Shown: positions 1 through 7,740 of the stretch, piece after piece
Position numbering within the stretch: position 1 is the first letter of the stretch
Layout of the letters: each line of letters begins with the position of its first letter
NCBI GenBank assembly: GCA_000432015.1
Contig: HF985505.1
Span: 1 to 20,508 of the forward strand
Source of the DNA: Clostridium sp. CAG:1024
GTDB lineage: Bacteria; Bacillota; Clostridia; Christensenellales; CAG-138
Direction of reading: 5' to 3'
DNA length: 20,508 bases
Program-made: the position numbers and the translations under genes
Notes under the pieces: model-generated
What the model saw: the letters and a program-made list of their open reading frames with translations, nothing else
What the model was told of the DNA's origin: nothing
The model's database searches: none

Positions 1-807
1 GTTTGCATACCAGGTATCCATCGCAGCGGTGATGTCGGCATCGCCGAAGAACTGACCGCCGTAGACGTAGTTGACCTTAACATCGGTGAGGCCCATTGCA
101 GCTGCTGCCGCATCGACGCCCTGCACGAAGCCGTAGCCGTAACGGATAACAGCGGGAACCGCCATGCCGCCCAGGAAGCCCAGGTTCTTGTAACCCAGCT
201 TCACAGCAGCGTAGCCAGCCATGTAGCCGCAGAGCTCTTCCTGGTAGACCGCGCAGTACACGTTGCTCATGTCAACGTAATCTTCGAGGTTCCAGTTGTC
301 GGGATTGTAGTCATAGGACTCGCCCTTTGCCGCAACAGCGGTCTCGAGCAGGTCGCCCTTGGCAACGTCCAGCGCGATGAACTTCACATCGGGGAACTGC
401 GGAGCAGCCGTGACGATTGCACCACCGAATGCATAACCGGGCATAACGAGCACATTGAAGCCCTCGTCAGCCGCCTTCTCGATCATGGAGACGCGGTCTG
501 CGGTGTTGTCGCCGGCGGGCTTGAAGTACGTGAACTCAATGCCGTTGGCCTCTGCGAAAGCCTTGCAGGCTTCGTAGGTGGTCTGGTTGAAGGACTGGTC
601 CGTGATATCGCCGTAGTCGGTGATCATGGCCACTTTGTAGGTGACGTCCTCAGCCATGGCGGGCTCTCCCGTTGCGGGCGCTTCCGCGGCGGGCTCGGCA
701 GCCGTTGCGGGCGCTTCGGGCTCTTCAACGGCCGCAGGCGTCTGCTGGCAGGCGATGCAGCCAAGCAGCATCATGACAGCTGCGAGAATCGCGATGATTT
801 TCTTCAT
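1..807 (-). CDS. BMP-family ABC transporter substrate-binding lipoprotein (3' end cut by window)
   Basis: Seen: 269 codons read inward from an ATG at 807 and run off the left edge without a stop. The start follows a strong SD (AGGAGGA, complement of 815-821) by 7 nt. The N-terminus is a lipoprotein signal, MKKIIAILAAVMMLLGC, with Cys17 (or Cys20) as the lipidated residue. An Ala/Glu/Pro-rich spacer reaches about residue 53, then the ligand-binding fold begins. It holds TDQSFNQ and, further on, a YQEELCGYMAGYAA block followed by LGFLGGMAVPAVIRYGYGF, both typical of the BMP/Med/PnrA family. Known: such proteins are membrane-tethered receptors for purine nucleosides or related ligands and feed BmpA-type ABC importers. 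Inference: permease and ATPase genes probably lie beyond the left edge, since this is the first gene of its transcript. The exact ligand cannot be read from the sequence. Confidence 0.93.
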   Translation of the reverse strand, partial: MKKIIAILAAVMMLLGCIACQQTPAAVEEPEAPATAAEPAAEAPATGEPAMAEDVTYKVAMITDYGDITDQSFNQTTYEACKAFAEANGIEFTYFKPAGDNTADRVSMIEKAADEGFNVLVMPGYAFGGAIVTAAPQFPDVKFIALDVAKGDLLETAVAAKGESYDYNPDNWNLEDYVDMSNVYCAVYQEELCGYMAGYAAVKLGYKNLGFLGGMAVPAVIRYGYGFVQGVDAAAAAMGLTDVKVNYVYGGQFFGDADITAAMDTWYAN

Positions 808-829
808 CTTTAATTCCTCCTTATAATGT

Positions 830-848
830 TTAGTGCGATCCGCACTAA
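830..848. repeat. Perfect 8-bp inverted repeat in the BMP gene leader, operator-like
   Basis: TTAGTGCG, a 3-nt spacer, then CGCACTAA form a perfect palindrome. It lies between the minus-strand -10 box (858-863) and the SD (815-821), starting about 3 nt after the predicted transcription start near 851. The position suits a repressor operator; the transcript could also fold it into a small hairpin. No U-tract follows, so it is not a terminator. Confidence 0.6.
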
Positions 849-857
849 GTAGTTTGT

Positions 858-886
858 ATTATAACAGAACGGGCAGCAAATGAAAA
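858..886 (-). promoter_or_regulatory. Promoter of the BMP lipoprotein gene
   Basis: On the minus strand, TGTTATAAT is an extended -10 (TATAAT is the complement of 858-863). TTTTCA (881-886) is a weak -35 at 17 bp. The start would fall near 851, giving a leader of about 44 nt that contains the 830-848 palindrome. Confidence 0.7.
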
Positions 887-963
887 GTATGTTAGACCGT
901 CTCAAAAAAATATATCCTTTGACAATTTTGCGAAGAAACTGCGAAAACGGAGTGATTTTTTTG

Positions 964-992
964 TTGACTTCACAGGGTTACTTGTTTATAAT
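964..992 (+). promoter_or_regulatory. Strong sigma-A type promoter of rpsU
   Basis: TTGACT (964-969), a 17-bp spacer and a perfect TATAAT (987-992). Transcription should start near 999, giving a leader of about 50 nt. That leader holds a small hairpin (CACTT 1008-1012, loop TAGG, AAGTG 1017-1021) before the SD. An AT-rich tract and two TGCGAA copies 11 bp apart (929, 940) lie upstream. Confidence 0.85.
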
Positions 993-1049
993 ACCCCATA
1001 GCGTCTTCACTTTAGGAAGTGTCGCACAAGAGGGGAGGGAAATGGGAGA

Positions 1050-1220
1050 ATGGAAATTCGTGTCGGTGAAAACGAATCCCTGGAAAGCGCTCTGAAGCGA
1101 TTCAAACGCAAGTGCGCCCGTTCCGGCGTCTTGGCTGAGGTTCGTCGTCGTGAACATTATGAAAAGCCGAGCGTTAAGCGCAAGAAGAAGGCAGAGGCTG
1201 CCAGAAAGCGCAAGTATTGA
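1050..1220 (+). CDS. rpsU: 30S ribosomal protein S21
   Basis: Seen: a 56-residue, very basic protein starting [20 protein letters not shown], continuing [20 protein letters not shown] and ending in a Lys/Arg-rich tail. This is the standard bacterial S21 pattern and a typical length. The ATG at 1050 has a purine-rich SD (AGGGGAGGG, 1031-1039) at about 10 nt. An in-phase-shifted ATG at 1042 gives an unrelated reading and is rejected. Known: S21 sits on the small-subunit platform near the 3' end of 16S rRNA and assists initiation. Context: its own consensus promoter and an intrinsic terminator directly after it make it a single-gene transcript, divergent from the BMP gene. Confidence 0.97.
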   Translation: MEIRVGENESLESALKRFKRKCARSGVLAEVRRREHYEKPSVKRKKKAEAARKRKY

Positions 1221-1245
1221 TCGGCTGCCGAAAACAGAATTGGAC

Positions 1246-1285
1246 AAAAAGAGACTCGTATCCGAACGGAACGCAGTCTCTTTTT
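1246..1285 (+). terminator. Intrinsic terminator of rpsU
   Basis: AAAAAGAGACT (1246-1256) pairs perfectly with AGTCTCTTTTT (1275-1285). The enclosed loop holds an inner TCCG/CGGA pairing. The run of T at 1281-1285 ends the stem 26 nt after the rpsU stop. Confidence 0.88.
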
Positions 1286-1381
1286 CTATACTGCAACGCC
1301 GCGCCGAACGCGCCTCTGCAACGGCGATTCGTCATAATCCGCGTGCGCGCCGCATAGCCTTTTGATATGGGAGGGAAGCTC

Positions 1382-1678
1382 ATGCAGTGCAAAACCTCAT
1401 ATTGCGAACTACGGCGCAAAGAGATCATCAATGTTTGCGACGGCGCACGGCTCGGCCCGATCTGTGATCTGGAGCTGGATGTCGGCACGGGAACGCTGCT
1501 TGCGCTCATCGTGCCGGGCCCGCCGAGAATGCTCGGGCTTTTACGCAGCGAGGAAGAGCTCGTCATCCCGTTTTGCAGGATCAAGAAGATCGGCGAGGAT
1601 GTGATCCTTGTCGAACTGGAATCCTCGCCGAACGGGACCCGCCCGGCCATGACCGCGCATAGAAGCGCGCCGCCGTAA
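1382..1678 (+). CDS. ylmC: YlmC/YmxH-family PRC-barrel sporulation protein
   Basis: Seen: 98 residues starting at ATG 1382, which has SD GGGAGGG (1369-1375) 6 nt upstream. An in-frame ATG at 1367 overlaps that SD and is unlikely. The core reads RRKEIINVCDGARLGPICDL, then a hydrophobic strand (LLALIVPGP), LVIPFCRIKKIGEDVILVEL and a disordered Pro/Ser/Arg-rich tail. This is the PRC-barrel pattern of the YlmC/YmxH family. Known: these small proteins are annotated as sporulation-associated; their molecular role is unclear. Context: it precedes nrdR and pgeF, a grouping common in Clostridia, where sporulation sigma genes often lie near. Two Cys close to the start (Cys3, Cys8) have no assigned role here. 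Family assignment is fairly sure, function is not. Confidence 0.87.
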   Translation: MQCKTSYCELRRKEIINVCDGARLGPICDLELDVGTGTLLALIVPGPPRMLGLLRSEEELVIPFCRIKKIGEDVILVELESSPNGTRPAMTAHRSAPP

Positions 1679-1744
1679 ATCGGGGAACGCCGAGCGGGCA
1701 AGCGCCACTTAACAGAATGTTTTCATCTTGTTTTTTGTGTGTTG

Positions 1745-1753
1745 TGGTATACT
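1745..1753 (+). promoter_or_regulatory. Extended -10 promoter element before nrdR
   Basis: TGGTATACT is an extended -10 (TATACT at 1748-1753). No good -35 is visible at 16-18 bp. The transcript would start near 1760, shortly before SD AAGGAG (1774-1779). It lies in the 109-nt gap after ylmC, so nrdR-pgeF may be transcribed separately. Confidence 0.6.
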
Positions 1754-1787
1754 GTATAACAAGATGTAGGGATAAGGAGTAGCGCTT

Positions 1788-2243
1788 ATGAAGTGCAGAT
1801 ACTGTGCAGGCACAGAGAGCAAGGTGATCGACAGCCGCCCGACGGAGGACGGCAGCGCGATTCGCCGCCGCAGAGAGTGCGTGAACTGCGGCAAACGCTT
1901 TACGACATACGAAAAAATCGAAGATCTTCCGGTCATGGTCGTCAAGCGCGACGGCCGCCGCGAGCCGTTTGACAGCGAAAAGATCCGCAGCGGCATCCGG
2001 AAAGCGTGTGAAAAACGGCCGATCCCGGCAGCGGTGCAGGACAAGCTCGCGGAAGACATTTCCCGCGAGGTATTTAACAGCCTTGCTTCCGAGGTCTCGA
2101 CCTCGGACATCGGCGAGATCGTTATGCAAAATCTCAAAAAGGTCGATGAGGTCGCTTACGTTCGTTTCGCGTCCGTCTACCGTGAGTTCAAGGACACGGA
2201 GACGTTCCTTGCCGAGCTCCAGCGCCTGCTGGACGAAAAATAA
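1788..2243 (+). CDS. nrdR: Transcriptional repressor NrdR
   Basis: Seen: 151 residues, the usual family length. An N-terminal zinc ribbon uses Cys3, Cys6, Cys31 and Cys34 (MKCRYC and ECVNCGKRF), with RRRREC between. An ATP-cone domain spans roughly residues 46-136 ([20 protein letters not shown] and onward). SD AAGGAG lies 8 nt before the ATG. Known: NrdR senses dATP/ATP through the ATP cone and represses ribonucleotide reductase genes by binding paired NrdR boxes. Context: no nrd gene lies in the window and I see no NrdR-box pair at its own promoter. pgeF follows after 3 nt, so the two are cotranscribed and probably translationally coupled. Confidence 0.97.
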   Translation: MKCRYCAGTESKVIDSRPTEDGSAIRRRRECVNCGKRFTTYEKIEDLPVMVVKRDGRREPFDSEKIRSGIRKACEKRPIPAAVQDKLAEDISREVFNSLASEVSTSDIGEIVMQNLKKVDEVAYVRFASVYREFKDTETFLAELQRLLDEK

Positions 2244-2246
2244 GCG

Positions 2247-3116
2247 ATGGAAAAGCAGGCGTTCTTATCGGCGTTTTCCCGTGTGGCGCGCGGCGCGCAC
2301 TACCATGAAAACGAAGCACATGTCGGCAGTTTTACACTGCCGGCATTTGAATCCCTGCCGTGGCTGGCCCACGGCTTTTCTGCGCGCACCGGCGGGATCA
2401 GCACAGGACATCTGGCGTCGCTGAACCTGAGCTTTACGCGGGAGGAAGAACCCCGCGCCGTGACGATGGAAAACTATCGGATCTTCTGCGAGGCTGAAGG
2501 GATTCCGGTGGAGAGCATGGTCATGGATACCTATGAGCACGGCACGACCGTGCGCAGCGTTGACCGCCGGGATCGCGGCAAAGGGGATACGCTGCTGCCG
2601 TCCCTGCCGCCGTGCGACGGACTTGTGACGGACGACCCCGCGGTCTCGCTCATGACGGGACACGCGGATTGCATGGCCTTTTTCTTTGCGGATCCCGTTA
2701 AGCGCGCGATCGGACTTGCACATGCGGGCTGGAGAGGCGCTTTGGCGCGCATCGGCACGGAGGTCGTTCGCATGATGCACGCGTGCTACGGCTGCGAACC
2801 CGCAGACTTGATCGCGGGCGTCGGCCCTGCGATCTGTCCGAAGTGCTTTGAAGTGGACGCGGCGCTCGGTGAAACGTTTCAGACGTCCTTTCCCGCAACG
2901 GATTGCCTGAGAAGCGGGAAGCCGGGGAAGGCGTATGTCGACCTCTGGCAGATTGCAGCGTGTCAATTCATGGAGGCCGGGGTCCTGCCGGAGCACATCT
3001 CTCTTATGGATGTATGCACCGTTGAGGACGTGCGGCTGTTCTCTTATCGCGGCGACGGAGGAAAAACCGGCGGGATGACTGCGTATCTGCGCATTTTGCA
3101 GCGCAGCGCCGATTGA
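2247..3116 (+). CDS. pgeF: Peptidoglycan editing factor PgeF (YfiH, laccase-fold family)
   Basis: Seen: 289 residues with the family's landmarks: HGFSARTGG (42-50), YEHGT (His98), GHADC (Cys142), AHAGWRG (His159) and GPAICPKCFEVD (193-204). His98, Cys142 and His159 correspond to the conserved metal/active-site triad. The usual QVHG is YEHG here, but the His is kept. Known: PgeF is a cytoplasmic enzyme that removes mis-incorporated L-Ser from UDP-MurNAc precursors. Family members have also been called polyphenol oxidases or purine nucleoside phosphorylases. Context: it starts 3 nt after nrdR with no clear SD of its own, so translation probably depends on termination of nrdR. Its stop codon lies inside the next promoter's -35 box. 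Confidence 0.94.
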   Translation: MEKQAFLSAFSRVARGAHYHENEAHVGSFTLPAFESLPWLAHGFSARTGGISTGHLASLNLSFTREEEPRAVTMENYRIFCEAEGIPVESMVMDTYEHGTTVRSVDRRDRGKGDTLLPSLPPCDGLVTDDPAVSLMTGHADCMAFFFADPVKRAIGLAHAGWRGALARIGTEVVRMMHACYGCEPADLIAGVGPAICPKCFEVDAALGETFQTSFPATDCLRSGKPGKAYVDLWQIAACQFMEAGVLPEHISLMDVCTVEDVRLFSYRGDGGKTGGMTAYLRILQRSAD

Positions 3117-3141
3117 CAGAAATACACGCGCAAAGTATAAT
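3113..3141 (+). promoter_or_regulatory. Consensus sigma-A promoter of the foldase gene, overlapping the pgeF stop
   Basis: TTGACA (3113-3118), 17 bp, TATAAT (3136-3141): both hexamers are perfect. The -35 contains the pgeF TGA (3114-3116). The start would be near 3148, at a small palindrome GTTAC-A-GTAAC (3148-3158). No terminator separates pgeF from this promoter. Confidence 0.9.
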
Positions 3142-3180
3142 AAAACGGTTACAGTAACTGTGATGAGGAGTAGTGGAACA

Positions 3181-4299
3181 ATGAAACGCAACCATCGAAT
3201 TTTTGCCGCCGCAGCGCTCCTGCTCGCTGCGATCCTGGCCTTTGCCGGCTGTGCGTCTCTGGTAGCCGCAAACGTGGGCGACCGTGTGATTACCGTGCAG
3301 CAGCTCGAGAACGGTTATAAAAACTCTTACAATTATGCTTCGCTTTACGGGCAGGACACGTCCACCGAGGAAGGCCGGTTGGCGTTTTTGAACTTCATGC
3401 TGGATTCCATGATCCAGAATGAACTGCTTGCGTATAAGGCGGAGCAGGCCGGCGTCACGCTGACCGATGAGGAGCGTGCCGAAGCGGAAAAGGCCGCAAA
3501 AGCATCCTATGACGCGTTCTATCAGGAATATGTGGATTACGCAAAGCAGTCCGGAACGTCCGACGTCCAGGCGTACGCCAATAAAATGCTCGCGGAAGCA
3601 CTTGCGCAGAACGGCATGACCGTTTCGAAGATCAAGGCGGAGTACCTGCAGGATCAGATCGACAGCCGCATGATTGCCAAGCATAAGGAGCAGCTGCTTG
3701 ACGGCATCGCTCCGACCGCGGACGAGCTGAAGGCCATGTACGACGAGGAACTTGCAGCGCAGCAAAAGGCGATCAAAGAAGATCCGGCAAGCTATTTCAC
3801 CTATGAGCTGTATCACAATTACGGCTATGGCTATATGCCGCTGGTCGTGCCGGAGGGACTTGTCCGCGTCCGTCAGATCCTGGTCGAGGACGAGGAAACG
3901 GCAAATGAGGTCATGAAAAAACTGGAAGAGGGCAAGGACTTTGAGGTCGTGCTCGCTGAGTACAACACCGACCCCGGCATGAAGAACGAACAGTACGCGG
4001 ACGGGTATCTTGTCGGCAAAGGCGCAAGCTATATCGATGAATTCCTGAATGCGGCGTTGGCGCTGACGGAGGACGGCGAACTCTCGCCCATCGTGAAATC
4101 CGATTCCGGCTATCATATCATCAAGCGGATCCGCGCGGAGGAAGCGCGCGTCATTCCTTATGAAGAAGTGCAGGAGTCTTTCGACAAGCTGGCAACGTCA
4201 AACTTTATCTCCAAGTACTATAATGACATCGTGACCGGTTGGATGGAGTCGGACGACGTTGTGCGGCACGAGGACACCTACGCGTCTTTGGCGAAATAA
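3181..4299 (+). CDS. PrsA/SurA-like peptidyl-prolyl isomerase lipoprotein
   Basis: Seen: 372 residues from ATG 3181 with SD GAGGAG (3165-3170); an in-frame ATG at 3160 overlaps that SD and would lengthen the signal peptide. The N-terminus is a lipoprotein signal with lipobox FAGC (Cys24). A helical SurA-N-like chaperone region spans about 30-215 (VGDRVITVQQLENGYKNSY, then a long charged helical stretch). A parvulin domain covers about 226-318, from VRVRQILV to SGYHIIKRI. A C-terminal helical tail follows. Known: such proteins sit on the outer face of the membrane and assist folding of secreted proteins. Context: monocistronic, with a perfect promoter and strong terminator, which suggests high expression. 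A Tyr/Gly-rich loop (about 208-219) precedes the isomerase domain. Which of PrsA or SurA-like is closer is not decidable here. Confidence 0.92.
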   Translation: MKRNHRIFAAAALLLAAILAFAGCASLVAANVGDRVITVQQLENGYKNSYNYASLYGQDTSTEEGRLAFLNFMLDSMIQNELLAYKAEQAGVTLTDEERAEAEKAAKASYDAFYQEYVDYAKQSGTSDVQAYANKMLAEALAQNGMTVSKIKAEYLQDQIDSRMIAKHKEQLLDGIAPTADELKAMYDEELAAQQKAIKEDPASYFTYELYHNYGYGYMPLVVPEGLVRVRQILVEDEETANEVMKKLEEGKDFEVVLAEYNTDPGMKNEQYADGYLVGKGASYIDEFLNAALALTEDGELSPIVKSDSGYHIIKRIRAEEARVIPYEEVQESFDKLATSNFISKYYNDIVTGWMESDDVVRHEDTYASLAK

Positions 4300-4323
4300 A
4301 ACGGATCGTTTGCAGCATAATGT

Positions 4324-4352
4324 AGCGGAGCGCAAGGCGCCCCGCTTTTTTT
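4324..4352 (+). terminator. Intrinsic terminator of the foldase gene
   Basis: AGCGG-A-GCGC (4324-4333), loop AAG, then GCGC-C-CCGCT (4337-4346). This is a GC-rich stem with one A/C mismatch, followed by seven T (4346-4352). It lies 25 nt after the stop at 4299. Confidence 0.92.
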
Positions 4353-4405
4353 ACGAGCCAATTATGCAACAAATGTGAAATGCATTCAAACGAAATCTGA
4401 GACGC

Positions 4406-4434
4406 TTGCCATTTTTCGGGAGAGCCGCTATATT
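4406..4434 (+). promoter_or_regulatory. Promoter of the ABC transporter operon
   Basis: TTGCCA (4406-4411), 17 bp, TATATT (4429-4434). The start would be near 4441, downstream of the upstream in-frame ATG at 4437. This supports ATG 4464 as the true start of the ATPase. Confidence 0.75.
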
Positions 4435-4463
4435 TAATGAATAGGATAGGAGACGTGTGGAAA

Positions 4464-5165
4464 ATGGCGTATATCGAGCTGAAGAACGTAACGAAGCAAT
4501 ATCGCATGGGCGAGGTCACGATCAATGCGCTGGCAGGTGTGAACTTCACCGTGGAAAAGGGAGAGCTTTGCGTTGTGGTGGGGCCGTCCGGCGCCGGAAA
4601 AACGACGCTTTTGAACATTCTCGGCGGCATGGATTCCGCCACAGGCGGCGAAGTCGTTGTGGATGGCGCGCATGTGGAAACCTATTCCCAGCGGCAGCTG
4701 ACCCTGTACCGCCGCAGCACGGTCGGCTTTGTGTTTCAGTTTTACAACCTCGTGCAGAACCTGACCGCGCGGGAGAACGTCGAGCTTGCGGTGCAGATCT
4801 GCGAGCGCCCGCTGGACGTCGATCGCGTTTTGGAACTTGTCGGTCTGGAGGATCGAAAACAGAACTTTCCGGCACAGCTTTCCGGCGGAGAGCAGCAGCG
4901 CGTGTCCATTGCGCGGGCGCTTGCCAAAAACCCGAAGCTCATGCTGTGTGATGAGCCGACGGGCGCGCTCGATTATCAGACGGGCAAACAGGTGCTCAAG
5001 CTCCTGCAGGATACCTGCAGAAAGCGCGGCATGACGGTCATTATCATTACGCACAACGCCGCGCTCAAGCCCATGGCGGATCGTGTGGTGCAGGTAAAAA
5101 ACGGCACGATCTCAAAGCATTATCTCAATGAGCATCCGTTTTCCATCGACGAGATCGAGTGGTAA
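4464..5165 (+). CDS. ABC transporter ATP-binding protein, MacB/LolD type
   Basis: Seen: 233 residues from ATG 4464 with SD AGGAG (4448-4452). Every catalytic motif is intact: Walker A GPSGAGKT (40-47), Q-loop FQFYNL (Gln92), signature LSGGEQQR (139-146), Walker B LMLCDEP (159-165) and H-loop His197 (THN). The short length and the FQFYNL/GALD features match the MacB/LolD/FtsE-like class that pairs with FtsX-type permeases. Known: these ATPases drive mechanotransmission or lipoprotein/peptide export rather than classical import. Context: it is first in an operon with the FtsX-like permease 32 nt downstream, then a micro-protein and an exported heptad protein. Substrate unknown. Confidence 0.95.
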   Translation: MAYIELKNVTKQYRMGEVTINALAGVNFTVEKGELCVVVGPSGAGKTTLLNILGGMDSATGGEVVVDGAHVETYSQRQLTLYRRSTVGFVFQFYNLVQNLTARENVELAVQICERPLDVDRVLELVGLEDRKQNFPAQLSGGEQQRVSIARALAKNPKLMLCDEPTGALDYQTGKQVLKLLQDTCRKRGMTVIIITHNAALKPMADRVVQVKNGTISKHYLNEHPFSIDEIEW

Positions 5166-5197
5166 ATCGGTCGGACTTTGAACGGCGGTAAAGCGAT

Positions 5198-7729
5198 ATG
5201 AAGACGAAATACCTTTGGCGGAACCTGTTTCGGGAGATCGCGCGGACGCTCACGCGCTTTCTCTCTATTTTTGCAATCTCCGCAATCGGCGTTTCTTTCT
5301 TTACGGGCGTTCGTGCATCCGGCCCGGATATGAAGCTCACGGCGGACGCCTATCTCGACAGGACGCAGCTTGCGGATATCACCGCGCTGTCAACCGCAGG
5401 GCTGTCCGAGGACGATATGGACGCAATCCGCGCCATTCCCGGCGTTGCGATGGCGGAGCCAGCGCTCGCGACCGACGCGATGATGCGCGCGGGCGATGCA
5501 GAGGGCAAGGAATTCAACATGCATCTGCTCTCCATGCCGTTTCAGGAGGTGGAAGAGCACCCGGCCAAGCTGTCGATCCTGCCGGACTACGGAATCGACC
5601 CAAGCGGCGCGCGGATCAATCAGCTGGACGTCGTCGCGGGGCGGCTTCCCGCGGACGATCATGAAATCGCGCTCGATGCAAGGCTTGCCGGACGGCAGGA
5701 GCTTGCGATCGGCACGAAGGTGACGCTTACAACGTCGGGCGGAGCGGCGGAAGTATACGTTACGGGCTTTGTGGAGTCGCCGCGGTACATCTCGAACTTC
5801 GACCGCGGCACCAGCACGGTCGGCAACGGATCGACCGATGCGTTTGCCTATGTGTCCGGCAACGTGATCGGCAAGCTGGGGCTGCGCCTGCCCATGATGG
5901 CCATGTTTGCAACGCGGTACTCCGAGGTGCTGATCCGCGTATCGGGCGCAGAGGAGCTGAACTGCTTTTCGGATGAGTACGATCGCCTCGTTGACGAGGT
6001 CGTTCGCAGGATCGAGGCGTATGGAAAGACCACCGATGCAACATGGTATGTCCGGACGCGCACCGATAATCCCGGATACCTCGATTATTCGGAAAACACG
6101 GAGCGCATCGCGGCGGTCGGAACGTATTTCCCGCTGATCTTTCTGCTGGTCGCCTTGCTTGTGGCGCTCACCACGATGACGCGCATGGTCGAGGAGCAGC
6201 GCATTCAGATGGGAACGCTGAAAGCGCTCGGATACTCGCAGTACCATATTGTGATGCAGTATCTCATGTACGCGATTCTTGCGAGCCTCACGGGGAGCCT
6301 CATCGGCGCGCGCATCGGATTCTGGTTGTTTCCCACTGTGATCGGGAACTCCTACGGCATTATGTATCGGCTTCCGAATCTGCAAACGCCGTGCTGGCCT
6401 GGCATCGCTACGGCCTCGATTCTTGCGGTCGTGGGCTGCGTGACGGCCGCCGCCGCGCTTGTGAGCTTTTCCGCGCTGCATGAGGTTCCGGCGTCGCTGA
6501 TGCGGCCGAAAGCGCCCAAGATCGGCAAGCGTGTGTTCCTTGAGCATATCGGCTTTATCTGGAAGAGGATGAGCTTCACGTCCAAGGTGACGGTGCGAAA
6601 CCTTTTCCGCTACAAAAAGCGCTTTTTCATGAGCGTCATTGGCATTGCGGGCAGCTGCGGCCTGCTGGTGACGGGCTTTGGACTGTCGGATTCGATCTTT
6701 GGCATCGTGACCGAGCAGTTCGGGCGGCTTTGGACGATGGATATCCAGGCCTATACCTATGATGCAATGTCCGAAGAGAAGCTCCATGCGCTCGTGGCGG
6801 GGGCGGACGGCGGGCTGCTGACCAACGCGGCCTACTGCTATGACCGCGCGGTTTCGGCGGGCGTCTCCGGCAACGTTCACACGGACGCGCATCTGTTCGT
6901 CGCCTCGGACGCCGCCGCGCTGCAAAAGACCGTGCATTTGACCGGGGAGGACGGCCAGCCGGTCGATTTGACGGACGACGGCGTGGTCGTCACGCAAAAG
7001 CTGGCGTCCATCTACCGCCTGCGGCCGGGCGATACGATCGCGATCGAAAGCGGCGACGAGACATATGAAGCGCCGATCGCGGCCATTGCCGAGAACTATG
7101 TGTATCATTATGTGTACTTTACGCCCGCCTGTTACGAGCGCGTCACGGGAGACCGCGCGGAGTACAATGCCGTTTTTGCGAACATCGAGGACTTTTCGGA
7201 AGCGAGTGAGACGGAGCAGGCGGAGATTGAGGAAACGCTTGCCAAGAGCTTTTTGCAGGACGAGCGCGTGTACTCGGTGAAGTTTTTAACGGATCTGTAT
7301 TCGTCGGTGTGGGACAGCCTGAGCGTGCTGAACTATGTGGTCGGCATCCTGATTCTGTCCGCCGCCGCCCTCGCGTTCGTTGTCATGCTGAACCTGACGA
7401 ACATCAATATCACGGAGCGAAGGCGCGAGCTTGCCACGCTCAAGGTGCTGGGCTTTACGGATCGCGAAATGTATGATTACATTTTCCGCGAAAACAACGC
7501 GCTCGCGGTCATCGGCACGCTTGCCGGACTGCTGCTCGGCAAATATCTGCATCGCTTCGTGATCGTGACCTGCGAGGTGGATATGGTCATGTTTGTGCGA
7601 CAGATCAAGGCGCTGAGCTTTGTGTACAGCGGCGTTCTGTCCATGGCGTTTGCGCTGATTGTGAACATCCTGATGCGGAAAAAGGTGCGCGGCGTCGATA
7701 TGGTCGAATCCATGAAGAGCGCAGAGTAA
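5198..7729 (+). CDS. FtsX/MacB-like ABC transporter permease with two modules
   Basis: Seen: 843 residues. Hydrophobic segments fall near residues 19-38, 309-329, 356-380, 402-427, 476-500, 711-735, 768-790 and 806-828, a 1+3+1+3 pattern. Two large extracytoplasmic domains (about 39-308 and 501-710) follow the first helix of each half. Each half carries the FtsX motif region: RMVEEQRIQMGTLKALGYS (first) and ITERRRELATLKVLGFT (second). Known: this duplicated ABC3-permease form occurs in Firmicute and actinobacterial envelope transporters whose substrates are mostly unknown. The SD is weak (GGCGGT), so translation may be partly coupled to the ATPase gene. The long N-terminal extracellular domain is a likely contact for the exported protein encoded downstream (inference). 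Confidence 0.93.
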   Translation: MKTKYLWRNLFREIARTLTRFLSIFAISAIGVSFFTGVRASGPDMKLTADAYLDRTQLADITALSTAGLSEDDMDAIRAIPGVAMAEPALATDAMMRAGDAEGKEFNMHLLSMPFQEVEEHPAKLSILPDYGIDPSGARINQLDVVAGRLPADDHEIALDARLAGRQELAIGTKVTLTTSGGAAEVYVTGFVESPRYISNFDRGTSTVGNGSTDAFAYVSGNVIGKLGLRLPMMAMFATRYSEVLIRVSGAEELNCFSDEYDRLVDEVVRRIEAYGKTTDATWYVRTRTDNPGYLDYSENTERIAAVGTYFPLIFLLVALLVALTTMTRMVEEQRIQMGTLKALGYSQYHIVMQYLMYAILASLTGSLIGARIGFWLFPTVIGNSYGIMYRLPNLQTPCWPGIATASILAVVGCVTAAAALVSFSALHEVPASLMRPKAPKIGKRVFLEHIGFIWKRMSFTSKVTVRNLFRYKKRFFMSVIGIAGSCGLLVTGFGLSDSIFGIVTEQFGRLWTMDIQAYTYDAMSEEKLHALVAGADGGLLTNAAYCYDRAVSAGVSGNVHTDAHLFVASDAAALQKTVHLTGEDGQPVDLTDDGVVVTQKLASIYRLRPGDTIAIESGDETYEAPIAAIAENYVYHYVYFTPACYERVTGDRAEYNAVFANIEDFSEASETEQAEIEETLAKSFLQDERVYSVKFLTDLYSSVWDSLSVLNYVVGILILSAAALAFVVMLNLTNINITERRRELATLKVLGFTDREMYDYIFRENNALAVIGTLAGLLLGKYLHRFVIVTCEVDMVMFVRQIKALSFVYSGVLSMAFALIVNILMRKKVRGVDMVESMKSAE

Positions 7730-7740
7730 ATGAATCGCTG

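Noticed and set aside
830..848. CIRCE heat-shock element
   Set aside because: CIRCE is TTAGCACTC-N9-GAGTGCTAA; here the half-site is TTAGTGCG with a 3-nt spacer, so only the outer bases agree.
880..1095. 71-residue plus-strand frame overlapping rpsU
   Set aside because: It covers the rpsU promoter and would need transcription from further upstream; rpsU in another frame is unmistakable.
4437..4463. Upstream ATG for the ABC ATPase adding nine residues
   Set aside because: It lies before the predicted transcription start (about 4441), and the SD at 4448-4452 serves the ATG at 4464.
5390..7108. 572-residue open frame on the minus strand inside the permease gene
   Set aside because: Shadow of high-GC coding sequence: His/Arg-rich, no recognisable motif, no SD, while the plus frame is a clear FtsX permease.
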